DNA of 64,000 nucleotides from Labedella endophytica (GTDB lineage Bacteria > Actinomycetota > Actinomycetes > Actinomycetales > Microbacteriaceae). Shown piece by piece: positions 23,616 through 33,131 of this stretch; within the stretch, counting starts at the first letter, position 1; each line of letters opens with the position of its first letter. The notes below the pieces were generated by a model. That model did not search any database and had not been told where the DNA came from. It saw only the letters and a list, made by a program, of their open reading frames with translations. The stretch is taken from NCBI RefSeq assembly GCF_003990045.1, contig NZ_RZGZ01000001.1:62001-126000 (forward strand), given 5' to 3'. The translations under genes and the position numbers were made by a program.

Positions 23616-24524
23616 TCAGTCCGAGAACCGCAGCGCTTCCACGATCTGCGCCACCCGGGCGCGACCGTCGCTGTCGAGCCCGCGCACCGGACGCGGCAGG
23701 CTGTCGGGAGGCACGAGGCCGAGGTGCTCGGCGATCGCCGCGGTGACGCGGATGCTGCCGAATTCGCGGAAGAGGCGCCAGAGCGGGGTGAGTCGTTCCG
23801 ACTCGGCGGTCGCCGCGGTGTGATCGCCCGCGAGCGCCGCCCGCGTGATGCCGAGGGCGAGCGTCGGAAGCGTGCCACCGATCACCGAGTACCAGAGGTC
23901 GCACCCGGCGCCCAGGCCCGTCGCGGCCACGGCGTCTCCCGAGACGCCGATCGACACCGACGCGGGCAGCCGGTCGCGGATGGTCCGCACCCGGTCGGCT
24001 GCCGCGTCCGCGACGGGAGGAACGCCGGGGATCTTGATGGACGCGACGTGGGGCAGTGCGGCGATGCGCTCGTAGAGGTCGTCGGTGAAGGTGACGTGGG
24101 TCGTCCCCGGGTTGTCGTAGACGACGAGGGGAACGGACAGGGCGGCTGTGACGTCCTCGAAGAGGCCGAAGACCTCGTCGGGGGTGAGTGCCTGGTAGGT
24201 GACGGGTGCGAGGATGACGGCGCTCGCCCCGGCCTGCTGGGCATCCTCCGCCAGACGCTGCACCTGGGAGGTCCGCAGGGCGCCGATGCCGACCATCACC
24301 GGGACGTCCCCTGCGCTGCGCACGGCGGCCGCCGCGATCCGGCGGCGCTCCTCGCGGTCGAGGTACATGTACGAGCCGGTGGAGCCGAGGGCGGTGATCG
24401 AGTCGACCCCTGCAACGACGAGGCGCCCGATGAGGTGCGCATAGGTTTGCTCGTCGACCGTGGAGTCGCGGAACGGGGTGAGTGGGAAAGCGCTCAGTCC
24501 GGTGAACAGGGACGGGATGGTCAC
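23616..24524 (-). CDS. Dihydrodipicolinate synthase / N-acetylneuraminate lyase family protein
   Basis: 302 residues, a class I aldolase-type barrel. The catalytic Tyr is in PLVVYDNPGTT and the Schiff-base Lys in VASIKIPGVPP; the substrate carboxylate is bound near ITALGSTGSYMYL (GxxGS variant of GTTGE). The loss of the Glu in GTTGE and the sugar-acid neighbourhood argue against a lysine-biosynthesis DapA and for a keto-deoxy sugar acid aldolase or dehydratase. Its ATG overlaps the glutaminase stop (ATGA), so both are in the GntR operon. Confidence 0.82.
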   Translation of the reverse strand: MTIPSLFTGLSAFPLTPFRDSTVDEQTYAHLIGRLVVAGVDSITALGSTGSYMYLDREERRRIAAAAVRSAGDVPVMVGIGALRTSQVQRLAEDAQQAGASAVILAPVTYQALTPDEVFGLFEDVTAALSVPLVVYDNPGTTHVTFTDDLYERIAALPHVASIKIPGVPPVADAAADRVRTIRDRLPASVSIGVSGDAVAATGLGAGCDLWYSVIGGTLPTLALGITRAALAGDHTAATAESERLTPLWRLFREFGSIRVTAAIAEHLGLVPPDSLPRPVRGLDSDGRARVAQIVEALRFSD

Positions 24525-25576
24525 GAGTCGTCCGTGGTGCGCGAGTCGACGGCCGCGTCCGGGTCCCCCTCGCGCGAACCGCCGCCGGCCCGCGGAGCCG
24601 ACGCGAAGAGGTTGAGCCCGAGCACGCGCGAGAGGTAGGCGAGCGAGCGCTGCCCGCGCACGCTGTTGCCGGCATCGTCGAGCGGGGGAGAGTAGACACC
24701 GATCCCGGCCTTGCCGGGCACGACGGCGAGGATGCCTCCCGAGACGCCTGACTTACCGGGGATGCCGATCTCGAAGAGCCACTCGCCGGACCGCTCGTAC
24801 AGGCCGCTCGTCGCCATCACGGCGAGGGTCGCCGTGCAGGCCTCTGGCGAGACGACGTGGTCGTCGGTCACGGGGTTCACGCCGCCGTCGGCGAGCGTCG
24901 CGCCCATCACGGCGAGGTCGCGGGCTGTGACGCGGAGCGAACACTGCTTCGTGTAGACGTCCACGATCTCGAGCGGTTCCACGTCGAGTCGGCCGTAGCT
25001 CTCGAGGAGGCGGGCGATCGCCATGTTCCGTTGATTGTGCTCGGCTTCCGAACGATAGACGTCCTCGTCGAGTTCGAGGGAGCGGCCGGCGAAGCGGGAG
25101 AAGGCGTCGTGCAGGATCTCCCACCGCTCGCCCGCGTCCGCCCCGGGGAGGAGCGCCGTCGTGGCGATGGCCCCGGCGTTCACCATCGGGTTCATCGTGT
25201 GGCCGCCGTTGAGCTCGATCGCCATCACCGAGTCGAACGACTGGCCCGTGCTGTTCACGCCGATACGTTCCGCGATGACGTCGTGGCCCACCGTGTCGCT
25301 CGCGAGGGCGTACGTCAGTACCTTCGACACGGATTGGATGGAGAACGCGGCATCGGTGTCGCCTGCGCCGTGCACGGCACCGTCCGTCTCGACGACGCAC
25401 ACACCGAAGAGGTCGGGATCCGCATTCGCGAGAGCCGGGATGTAGTCGGCGACGGAGCCGTCTGCGGCGGACGATGACCGGCGGTGCGCATCCTGCACCG
25501 CCTCCTCCACGCGGTCCCAGGCCGGGAGCACGCCGGTGAAGACGCGCTGCTCCACACCCTCGACGTCGATCTCCAT
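24521..25576 (-). CDS. glsA: Glutaminase (serine-dependent, beta-lactamase fold)
   Basis: 351 residues. The glutaminase signature is clear: ADYIPALANADPDLFGVCVV, the SxxK catalytic pair in FSIQSVSKVLTYALA, EPSGQSFDS-like NSTGQSFDSVM, NPMVNAGAI, the E..N region EAEHNQRNMAIARLL and the C-terminal PGKSGVSGGI. It hydrolyses glutamine to glutamate and ammonia in the cytoplasm. It is about 40 residues longer than typical GlsA, through an acidic C-terminal tail. Its place between a GntR regulator and a sugar-acid lyase is unusual; glutaminases are mostly single genes. The start overlaps the GntR stop by 1 nt. Confidence 0.93.
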   Translation of the reverse strand: MEIDVEGVEQRVFTGVLPAWDRVEEAVQDAHRRSSSAADGSVADYIPALANADPDLFGVCVVETDGAVHGAGDTDAAFSIQSVSKVLTYALASDTVGHDVIAERIGVNSTGQSFDSVMAIELNGGHTMNPMVNAGAIATTALLPGADAGERWEILHDAFSRFAGRSLELDEDVYRSEAEHNQRNMAIARLLESYGRLDVEPLEIVDVYTKQCSLRVTARDLAVMGATLADGGVNPVTDDHVVSPEACTATLAVMATSGLYERSGEWLFEIGIPGKSGVSGGILAVVPGKAGIGVYSPPLDDAGNSVRGQRSLAYLSRVLGLNLFASAPRAGGGSREGDPDAAVDSRTTDDS

Positions 25577-26274
25577 CAGCGTCGCCGGCCGGTGGTGACG
25601 GGAGCGGCGAAGTACTCGGGGTTCTGCTCGCGAATCACGGTGATGTCGTCGAAGACCTTCCGCAGGTGCGACCGCAGGGACGAGGTCGCCTCCTCGCCGC
25701 GGCCGGCCTCGAGCGCGTCGACCACGGCCTGGTGCTGCTCGATGAGCGTGCCCATCTGGCTCGTCGTCGTGAGGGAGAGCCGCCGGGCGCGATCGAGGTG
25801 CGCCTTCGCCTGTCCCACGGTGCGCCAGGCGCTGCCGTGACCGCTGATGTCCATCAGCGCAGCGTGGAACTCCTCGTCGAGCGCGAAGAAGTCCTCGGTG
25901 TCGCCGCGTTTGTCCGCCGCCCGCTGTGCGTCCGTCAGGGCGTTGAGTGCCATGATCTGGGCCGGCGTCGCGCGTCCGACCGACTCCGCCAGCGCCGCGA
26001 GTTCGAGCGACTCGCGCACGAACTGCGACGTCGCGATCTCCGACTCGACGATGGGGGAGACGAGCGTGCCGACTTGCGGCACGACCACGACGAGACGTTC
26101 CTCGGCGAGGAGGATGAGACTCTCGCGCACCGGGGTGCGGGAGAGTCCGATCTGCCCGGCGAGTTCGTTCTCGGAGATCTGCGAGCCCGGGGAGAGCTCC
26201 ATCGTCACGATCTTCTGCCGGATGAGATCGAGCGCGTGCGCTCGAGCGTTCCGGGGGGCGCTCGCGGCTCTCAT
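25576..26274 (-). CDS. GntR family regulator, FadR (FCD) subfamily
   Basis: 232 residues. A winged helix at ~12-75 has LSPGSQISENELAGQIGLSRTPVRESLILLAEERLV. An FCD ligand domain follows, with the metal-binding Asp/His pattern (FFALDEEFHAALMDISGH; LIEQHQAVVDALEAG). FCD regulators typically sense carboxylates such as sugar acids. It heads the glsA/dapA-like operon and faces the MFS/idonate-dehydrogenase pair. CATAAT lies 6 nt before the ATG, a leaderless promoter. The 26297-26312 box is its likely operator. Confidence 0.9.
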   Translation of the reverse strand: MRAASAPRNARAHALDLIRQKIVTMELSPGSQISENELAGQIGLSRTPVRESLILLAEERLVVVVPQVGTLVSPIVESEIATSQFVRESLELAALAESVGRATPAQIMALNALTDAQRAADKRGDTEDFFALDEEFHAALMDISGHGSAWRTVGQAKAHLDRARRLSLTTTSQMGTLIEQHQAVVDALEAGRGEEATSSLRSHLRKVFDDITVIREQNPEYFAAPVTTGRRR

Positions 26275-26296
26275 GAACCCATTATGCTCTGCGGTC

Positions 26297-26312
26297 TACT
26301 TGTATGGTAGTG
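26297..26312. promoter_or_regulatory. GntR-type operator between gntR and the MFS gene
   Basis: TACTTGTATGGTAGTG shares 13 of 16 bases with the box upstream of manD (16915-16930). It lies 23 nt upstream of the GntR start and 45 nt upstream of the MFS start, so one site could control both directions. Confidence 0.6.
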
Positions 26313-26357
26313 TGCATGAGCTGGTGGACGCCGGCGATGTCGCAAAGGAGCGTACCC

Positions 26358-27752
26358 ATGACGGACAACACGCAGGCCCCCGACCGCGCACCGGCCGACG
26401 CCGCGGCGTCGAAGGAGAAGACCAGGGAACTCACCAAGGTCGCCGTCTCGGGCTGGCTCGGCACCGCGATGGAGTTCATGGACTTCCAGCTTTACTCGCT
26501 CGCGGCCGCGATCGTCTTCAACACCATCTTCTTCCCCGACGTGAGCCCCGCGATCGGCTTCATCGCCGCCATGGCCACCTACGGCGTCGGCTACGTCGCC
26601 CGCCTCGTCGGCGCCGTCTACTTCGGCCGCATGGGGGACCGGCTCGGCCGCAAGAAGGTCCTCTTCATCACGATCGCCCTCATGGGGGCGTCCACCACTC
26701 TCATCGGCTTCCTGCCGACCTACGCGATGATCGGCATCTGGGCGCCGATCCTCCTCGTGCTGCTGCGACTCATCCAGGGCTTCGGCGCGGGGGCAGAGAT
26801 CGCCGGCGCGAGCGTCATGCTCGCCGAGTATGCGCCGGTGCGCCGCCGGGGACTCGTGGCGTCGCTCGTCTCCCTCGGCACCAACTCCGGTACCCTCGCG
26901 GCGACCGGTATCTGGGCGATCCTCGTGGCGACGCTGTCCGAGGAGGACCTGCAATCGTGGGGCTGGCGCATCCCGTTCATCGCGAGCTTCATCCTGCTCC
27001 TGCTCGCCGTGTGGATCCGCCGCTCGCTCAAGGAGAGCCCCGTCTTCGAGGAGCGCGTCGACGTCGTCGACGGCAAGGCCCTCACCAAGAAGGAGCTCGC
27101 CGAGCTCGCGACCGGCGGCATGTCGACGATCGAGGCCGGGCTCAAGCAGCGCAAGGGCCGCGCATTCCTCATCGCCCTCGGACTGCGGTTCGGCCAGGCC
27201 GGCAACTCGGGCCTCATCCAGACCTTCCTCGTGGGCTACATCGCCACGACGCTCCTGCTGGACCGCAGCATCGGCGTGGACGCGCTCCTCATCGGATCGC
27301 TCTTCGGCTTCATCACCGTGCCGCTCATGGGCCTCCTCGGCGACCGGTTCGGCCGCCGCCCGATCTACATCGTGCTCACCTCGATCTCCATCGTCTACGC
27401 GATTCCGATGATGATGATGGTCGTGAGCGGCGATCCCCTCCTCATGAGCATCGCGATGATCGTGGGCCTCAACCTCTCCGTCCTCGGCCTCTTCTCGATG
27501 GAGAGCGTCACGATGGCCGAGCTGTTCGGTGCCCGCACCCGCTTCACGCAGCTGGCGCTCGCGAAGGAGATCGGGGGCATTCTCGCCACGGCCATCGGCC
27601 CCGTGCTCGCCGCGACGCTCACGGCCGTCACCGGCGAGTGGTGGCCGCTCGCCGCGATGCTCATCGGCTACTCCGCGATCACGCTCGTGACCGCGATCGT
27701 CGCACCCGAGGTCAAGGGGCGCGACCTGGTCCGGATCGAGGACGCCGTATGA
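26358..27752 (+). CDS. MFS transporter, metabolite:H+ symporter (MHS) type
   Basis: 464 residues with 12 membrane segments. The MHS pattern is visible: GWLGTAMEFMDFQLYSLAAAIVF in TM1, FGRMGDRLGRKKVL (loop 2-3 motif), RLIQGFGAGAEIAGASVMLAEYAPVRRRG (TM4-5) and GWRIPF. ATG 26358 is chosen because AAAGGAG lies 7 nt upstream. Relatives carry proline, betaine, citrate, shikimate or sugar acids. Next to an idonate-type dehydrogenase and under a probable FCD regulator, a sugar acid is the likeliest cargo. Confidence 0.88.
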   Translation: MTDNTQAPDRAPADAAASKEKTRELTKVAVSGWLGTAMEFMDFQLYSLAAAIVFNTIFFPDVSPAIGFIAAMATYGVGYVARLVGAVYFGRMGDRLGRKKVLFITIALMGASTTLIGFLPTYAMIGIWAPILLVLLRLIQGFGAGAEIAGASVMLAEYAPVRRRGLVASLVSLGTNSGTLAATGIWAILVATLSEEDLQSWGWRIPFIASFILLLLAVWIRRSLKESPVFEERVDVVDGKALTKKELAELATGGMSTIEAGLKQRKGRAFLIALGLRFGQAGNSGLIQTFLVGYIATTLLLDRSIGVDALLIGSLFGFITVPLMGLLGDRFGRRPIYIVLTSISIVYAIPMMMMVVSGDPLLMSIAMIVGLNLSVLGLFSMESVTMAELFGARTRFTQLALAKEIGGILATAIGPVLAATLTAVTGEWWPLAAMLIGYSAITLVTAIVAPEVKGRDLVRIEDAV

Positions 27753-28780
27753 GGGCCGTCACCGTCCACGGGGCCGAGGACCTGCGCATCGACACGGTGG
27801 CGGACCCGGTCGCGGCGCCCGGTGAGGTCGTCATCGCGATGGAGTGGGGCGGGATCTGCGGATCCGACCTCTCCTACTGGCGCCACGGCGCGTCGGGCAC
27901 GGCCGTGCTGAAGCACCCGCTCGTCCTCGGCCACGAGGTGGCCGGCCGCATCGTCGAGATCGGCGACGGGGTCGACGGGTTCGCTCTCGGCCAAGCGGTG
28001 ACGGTGCACCCCTCGGAGCCCGTCGGAGACACGACTCTCCCGGAGCGGCTCGCGGGGCGCACGAACCTCTACCCGCAGACCCGATACTTCGGATCGGCGG
28101 CATTCGATCCGCACACCGACGGCGGTTTCAGTGAACGCCGGGCCGTGAAGGCGTGGATGGTGCGGGCGCTCCCCGACGCCGTCGACACCCTCCACGGCGC
28201 GCTCGCCGAACCCCTCGCGGTCGCCCTCCACGCGGTGGGGCGCGCGGGCGATGTCTCGGGGCGCGACATCGTCGTGAACGGCGCCGGCCCGATCGGGTGC
28301 CTCGTCGTGGCCGCGGCCCGGTACCTCGGCGCGCGCTCCGTCACGGCGGCCGACCTGCAGCAGGCGTCCCTCGACATCGCGACGCGCATGGGTGCGACGG
28401 CGACGGTGAACGTCGGTGCGGGGGAGGCGCTGCCCGCGGACTCGGAGCTGATCTTCGAGACGTCCGGTGCCGCCGGGGCGCTCGGGTCGGTGCTGCACGC
28501 GGCGGCCCGCGGCGGCACGGTCGTGCAGGTGGGGAACCTGCCCGGTACGCCGACGCCCGCCGTGCTCGGCGACCTCGTGACGCGCGAGATCACCTGGGTG
28601 GGGTCGTACCGTTTCGCCGACGAGATCGACGACGCGATCGCCGCGCTCGCCGCCGGGCTCGACGTCTCGCCGATCATCACGCACCGCTTCGACCTCGCGG
28701 ACGCCGACGAGGCCATGCGTGTCGCGGGTGACCGCGGCACCGGCAGCAGCAAGGTGATGCTCCGCCTCTCGGCCGACTGA
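27749..28780 (+). CDS. Zinc-dependent medium-chain dehydrogenase, probable L-idonate 5-dehydrogenase
   Basis: 343 residues. Catalytic zinc site: Cys in GGICGSDLSYW, His/Glu in LVLGHEVAGRIVEIG, and a later Glu in ALAEPLAVALHAV. The Rossmann fingerprint is VVNGAGPIGCLVVAAARYLGA. The structural zinc cysteine lobe of most family members is replaced by a Pro/Arg/Asn-rich stretch without cysteines (~88-120), a feature I associate with idonate-type enzymes. ATGA overlap couples it to the MFS gene. It should oxidise the imported polyol or sugar acid with NAD(P)+. Confidence 0.82.
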   Translation: MRAVTVHGAEDLRIDTVADPVAAPGEVVIAMEWGGICGSDLSYWRHGASGTAVLKHPLVLGHEVAGRIVEIGDGVDGFALGQAVTVHPSEPVGDTTLPERLAGRTNLYPQTRYFGSAAFDPHTDGGFSERRAVKAWMVRALPDAVDTLHGALAEPLAVALHAVGRAGDVSGRDIVVNGAGPIGCLVVAAARYLGARSVTAADLQQASLDIATRMGATATVNVGAGEALPADSELIFETSGAAGALGSVLHAAARGGTVVQVGNLPGTPTPAVLGDLVTREITWVGSYRFADEIDDAIAALAAGLDVSPIITHRFDLADADEAMRVAGDRGTGSSKVMLRLSAD

Positions 28781-28785
28781 CCGGC

Positions 28786-28845
28786 GTTCCCTGAGTCGGT
28801 GCCTCGTGCTCGAGAACGCGGCCCCCTTCGACGGGCTCAGGGACC
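28786..28845. repeat. Palindromic element of the TTCGAC-N3-GCTCAG type (decayed copy)
   Basis: The left half-arm GTTCCCTGAG and right arm CCTTCGACGGGCTCAGGGACC-like sequence form an inverted pair 60 bp long. Related copies lie at 33132-33199, 37431-37498 and 59898-59961. It lies between the dehydrogenase and the amylosucrase-like gene. Confidence 0.65.
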
Positions 28846-28889
28846 GTGCGGCCGGGTCGACGTCCGGCGCGACCTGGCAGGATCCCCGT

Positions 28890-30692
28890 ATGACCACCTA
28901 CGACGAGCGCCTCAGTGCCGAGCTGCCGCGTCTCCAATCCCTGTTCGGCCGCATCTACGGCGACGCCCCGAGTGCTGCCTCCGAATTCGACGTCCTCCTC
29001 CAGGACCTCGAACGCTCGTGGAACGACCGATCCGCCGCCATGCGGGCGCTGGACGAGCGCCACGAGGCCGACCCGGACTGGTTCTCCTCCCATCAGATGC
29101 TGGGAGGGGTCTGCTACGTCGACCTCTACGCCGGCACGCTCGACGGCGTGCGCGAGCGCATCCCGTACTTCCGCGAGCTCGGCCTCACCTACCTGCACCT
29201 CATGCCGCTCTTCCTCGCCCCCGAGGAGAACTCCGACGGCGGCTATGCGGTCTCGAGCTACCGTGACGTGAACCCGGAGCTCGGCACCATGGCCGACTTC
29301 GAGGCGCTCGCCGCGGAGTTGCGCGAGAACGGCATCTCCCTCGTCGTCGACTTCGTGTTCAACCACACGTCCGACGAGCACGAGTGGGCGCGCAAGGCGC
29401 TCGCCCGGGACCCGCTCTACGAGGACTTCTACCTGATCTTCCCCGACCGCACGATGCCCGATCGGTACGAGCTCACGACGCGCGAGATCTTCCCCGACGA
29501 CCACCCCGGATCGTTCGTGCCGCTGCCCGACGGGCGCTGGGTGTGGGCGACGTTCTACTCGTTCCAGTGGGACCTCAACTACGCCAACCCGGCGGTGTTC
29601 CGCGCCATGGCGAACGAGCTGCTCCAGCTCGCCAACCGCGGCGTCAACATCCTGCGTATGGACGCGGTCGCCTTCATCTGGAAGGGGCTCGGCACCACGA
29701 GCGAGAACCTGCCGGAGGCCCACCTGCTGCTGCAGGCGTTCAATGCGGTGTGCCGGATCGCTGCGCCGTCGCTGCTCTTCAAGTCGGAGGCGATCGTGCA
29801 TCCCGACGACGTCGCCGTGTACATCCGCCCCGACGAGTGCCAGCTGAGCTACAACCCCCTGCAGATGGCGCTCATCTGGAACTCGCTCGCCACGCGCGAG
29901 GTGGACCTGCTGTCGCAAGCGCTCGAGGAGCGGCACAACCTGCCGGAGCACACGGCGTGGGTCAACTACGTGCGCAGCCACGATGACATCGGCTGGACGT
30001 TCTCCGACGACGACGCCCGCGTGTTCGGCATCGACGGGTTCGAGCACCGCCGCTTCCTCAACGCGTTCTACGTGAACCGCTTCGACGGCAGCTTCGCGCG
30101 CGGGGTGCCGTTCCAGGACAATCCGCGCACGGGTGACTGCCGCATCTCGGGCACGACCGCGTCCCTCGCGGGGCTCGAGGCCGGTGACCCGTCGGCGATC
30201 GATCGAATCGTGCTCGCGCACTCGATCGTGCTCAGCACGGGCGGCATCCCGCTCCTCTACCTCGGCGACGAGGTGGGGCAGCTCAACGACTACGCCTCGC
30301 TCGACGAACCCGGGCACGTCGGCGACAGCCGCTGGGTGGGGCGGCCGTCCTATCCGGCGGAGCGCTACGCGGATCGCGACGACGTGTCCACCGATCCGGG
30401 GCGTCTGTTCTCCCGCTTCACACGACTCATCGCCGTACGGAAGCGCACGCGCGCCCTGGCCGGCGGAAGGCTCACGATCTTCCACACCCACGATCCGCAC
30501 GTCCTCGGCTACCAGCGCGGCGATGTCCTCGTGCTCGCGAACTTCTCGGAGCAGGCACGTGTCCTCGGCGCTGAGCGCTTCGCGGCGCGTGGCTCGGCGG
30601 CCGTGGATCTCGTCTCGGATCGATCGTTCGACCTCGCGGACGGCATCGCCCTCGCTCCGTACGAATTCGTCTGGCTGCAGTCCGAGGCCTGA
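28890..30692 (+). CDS. GH13 alpha-amylase family protein, amylosucrase-like
   Basis: 600 residues, the length of amylosucrases, with their long helical N-terminal domain (~1-85). Barrel motifs: DFVFNHTSDEHEWA (I), ILRMDAVAFIWK with the nucleophile Asp (II), FKSEAIV with the acid/base Glu (III) and YVRSHDDIGWTF (IV). The insert ATFYSFQWDLNYANP is also amylosucrase-like. Such enzymes make alpha-glucan from sucrose or hydrolyse sucrose; sucrose hydrolase is the alternative. It is cytoplasmic (no signal peptide). ATG 28890 follows CAGGAT by 6 nt, a box that could be either a weak ribosome site or a leaderless -10. Confidence 0.87.
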   Translation: MTTYDERLSAELPRLQSLFGRIYGDAPSAASEFDVLLQDLERSWNDRSAAMRALDERHEADPDWFSSHQMLGGVCYVDLYAGTLDGVRERIPYFRELGLTYLHLMPLFLAPEENSDGGYAVSSYRDVNPELGTMADFEALAAELRENGISLVVDFVFNHTSDEHEWARKALARDPLYEDFYLIFPDRTMPDRYELTTREIFPDDHPGSFVPLPDGRWVWATFYSFQWDLNYANPAVFRAMANELLQLANRGVNILRMDAVAFIWKGLGTTSENLPEAHLLLQAFNAVCRIAAPSLLFKSEAIVHPDDVAVYIRPDECQLSYNPLQMALIWNSLATREVDLLSQALEERHNLPEHTAWVNYVRSHDDIGWTFSDDDARVFGIDGFEHRRFLNAFYVNRFDGSFARGVPFQDNPRTGDCRISGTTASLAGLEAGDPSAIDRIVLAHSIVLSTGGIPLLYLGDEVGQLNDYASLDEPGHVGDSRWVGRPSYPAERYADRDDVSTDPGRLFSRFTRLIAVRKRTRALAGGRLTIFHTHDPHVLGYQRGDVLVLANFSEQARVLGAERFAARGSAAVDLVSDRSFDLADGIALAPYEFVWLQSEA

Positions 30693-30705
30693 CCCGCCGA
30701 CTCGG

Positions 30706-31173
30706 CTACGGCTGGGTCTTCAGGTGCTCGACCAGAGCGGCGAGGACGGGGAGCTGGCCCGCGTGGATCTTGTCGGCCGCGGTGAGCAGATCGAACCAGC
30801 GCGCCTCGTCGATCTCGGGGAAGGCGACGAAGCGCCCCGATCCACGCGGGACCTCGATCTCGACCGTGTTGCTGCGCACCGCCAGGTCTCCGAGGTCGTG
30901 CTCGATCGCGAACACGACGGTGGTCTTCGCCGACGATTGGCGGAACTCGCCGAGGTGCGCATACTCCCCGTCAGGGGCAGGGATGCCGGTCTCTTCGGCG
31001 AACTCCCGCCTGGCCGCGGCGAGAGGATCCTCGTCCTCGGCGTACTCGCCCTTCACGACGCCCCAGGCGCGCTCGTCCTTCTTCGCCCAGAACGGTCCGC
31101 CGGGGTGGGCGAGCCACACCTCCACACTCTCGTCGGTGTGGCGGTAGGGGAGGATTCCGGCGCTGCGCTTCAC
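30706..31173 (-). CDS. NUDIX hydrolase
   Basis: 155 residues. The NUDIX box GEYAEDEDPLAAARREFAEETGI fits G-x5-E-x7-REuxEExGu exactly. The lead-in SAGILPYRHTDESVEVWLAHPGGPFWAKKD and following GEFRQSSAKTTVVFAIE match the family that treats NTP or Ap4A-like substrates. GTG 31173 has CAGAAT 6 nt upstream. The frame stays open 79 codons further upstream to an ATG at 31410, with a membrane segment and a His-rich repeat linker, so a longer membrane-anchored form cannot be ruled out. Confidence 0.85.
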   Translation of the reverse strand: MKRSAGILPYRHTDESVEVWLAHPGGPFWAKKDERAWGVVKGEYAEDEDPLAAARREFAEETGIPAPDGEYAHLGEFRQSSAKTTVVFAIEHDLGDLAVRSNTVEIEVPRGSGRFVAFPEIDEARWFDLLTAADKIHAGQLPVLAALVEHLKTQP

Positions 31174-31197
31174 TCTGTCATTCTGCCCCGACGGGCC

Positions 31198-31304
31198 GTG
31201 GTGTGGTTCCGCGTGGTGTGGTCCCGCATGGTGTGGTCCCGCGTGGCGGGATGTGCCCGCCGCGTGGGGAGCGCGGCGGGCACGTGCCGGTCGGGGGACC
31301 GGCA
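31198..31304. repeat. 15-bp tandem repeat followed by two hairpins, upstream of the NUDIX gene
   Basis: Three 15-bp units (GTGGTGTGGTTCCGC and two variants) occupy 31198-31242. Two perfect hairpins follow: 31253-31283 (12-bp arms GTGCCCGCCGCG) and 31285-31304 (8-bp arms TGCCGGTC). If translated on the minus strand the repeat encodes GPHHA pentads. The hairpins could end transcription coming from either side. Confidence 0.6.
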
Positions 31305-31427
31305 GTCTTCGATTCGCGAACGTCCACAACCGCCGAGCCAGTATGAGGACCGCGAGGGTGACGACGATCACGCTGAACACGATGTTGCCGTGTGTAGCGT
31401 TCAACGCCATCGCTCTCCCGTCGACTC

Positions 31428-31455
31428 GTCGAGGTATTCATTCGGATACCTCGAC
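31428..31455. promoter_or_regulatory. Inverted repeat, possible operator
   Basis: GTCGAGGTAT-N8-ATACCTCGAC is a perfect dyad with 10-bp arms, 18 nt upstream of the ATG at 31410 that would start the long form of the NUDIX frame. It may be an operator or an RNA hairpin; no cognate regulator is evident. Confidence 0.4.
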
Positions 31456-31507
31456 CCTACGGTCGGTTCCGGAGGGTGACCAGTCGGCTAAAGAGGGGAC
31501 GCTTGCG

Positions 31508-32456
<949 letters not shown>

Positions 32457-32470
32457 GTAGACTCGGTGAC

Positions 32471-33052
32471 ATGACGATGACCGCTTCGATAACTCCCGTG
32501 TCCGACACCGGCGCCCGCATCATCGAGGCGGCCGACGCGCTCTACTACGCGCGCGGGTTCCAGGCCGTCGGGATGGACGAGGTCCGTTCGGTCGCCGGGG
32601 TCTCGCTCAAGCGGCTCTACCAGGAGTTCCCCTCCAAGGAGGCCCTCGTGCTCGCCGTGCTGCGCTCGCGGCACGCGATGTGGGACTCGGGGATCGCCCG
32701 TGCGGTGCAGGCGGCCTCGTCGCCGCGCGACAAGCTCCTCGCCATCTACGACTACCTGTCGTCGTGGTTCGGCGACGAGTCGTTCCGCGGCTGCGGATTC
32801 ATCAACGCGTTCGGCGAGCTCGGCACGGTCTTCCCCTCCGTCGCCGAGCTGGCGCGCGAGCACAAGGACTCGTTCCAGCGGTACGTCGCCGACCTCGTGT
32901 CCGCGGCCGGCGCCCCGGCGCAGCTCGCCCCGCAGCTCGCGCTGCTCGCGGAGGGCGCGCAGACGACCGCCGCGATCTCGGGCAACGCCGACTCCGCAGC
33001 CCATGCCCGCGCCGCCGCCGAGACGCTGATCGACGCCGCGCTCCACGCCTGA
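32471..33052 (+). CDS. TetR family regulator controlling the adjacent hydrolase
   Basis: 193 residues. N-terminal HTH: ADALYYARGFQAVGMDEVRSVAGVSLKRLYQEFPSKEALV. A helical ligand domain follows, with FRGCGFINAFGELG, the pattern of TetR_C regulators acting on small-molecule stress genes. ATG 32471 has TAGACT 7 nt upstream and no ribosome site, so the message is probably leaderless. It lies divergent to the hydrolase behind a double operator, and self-repression is likely. Confidence 0.88.
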   Translation: MTMTASITPVSDTGARIIEAADALYYARGFQAVGMDEVRSVAGVSLKRLYQEFPSKEALVLAVLRSRHAMWDSGIARAVQAASSPRDKLLAIYDYLSSWFGDESFRGCGFINAFGELGTVFPSVAELAREHKDSFQRYVADLVSAAGAPAQLAPQLALLAEGAQTTAAISGNADSAAHARAAAETLIDAALHA

Positions 33053-33131
33053 CCGCCCTCCGCGCTGCGCGTTTCGACACGCTGCCCGGCCCAGCGAACG
33101 TGTGGTGACGTACTCGTCTCCATCGCCCTCC

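Noticed and set aside
23616-24524. Annotating the DapA-like gene as lysine-biosynthesis dapA
   Set aside because: The GTTGE-type carboxylate motif is altered (LGSTGSY) and the gene sits in a GntR operon with glutaminase, not with lysine genes.
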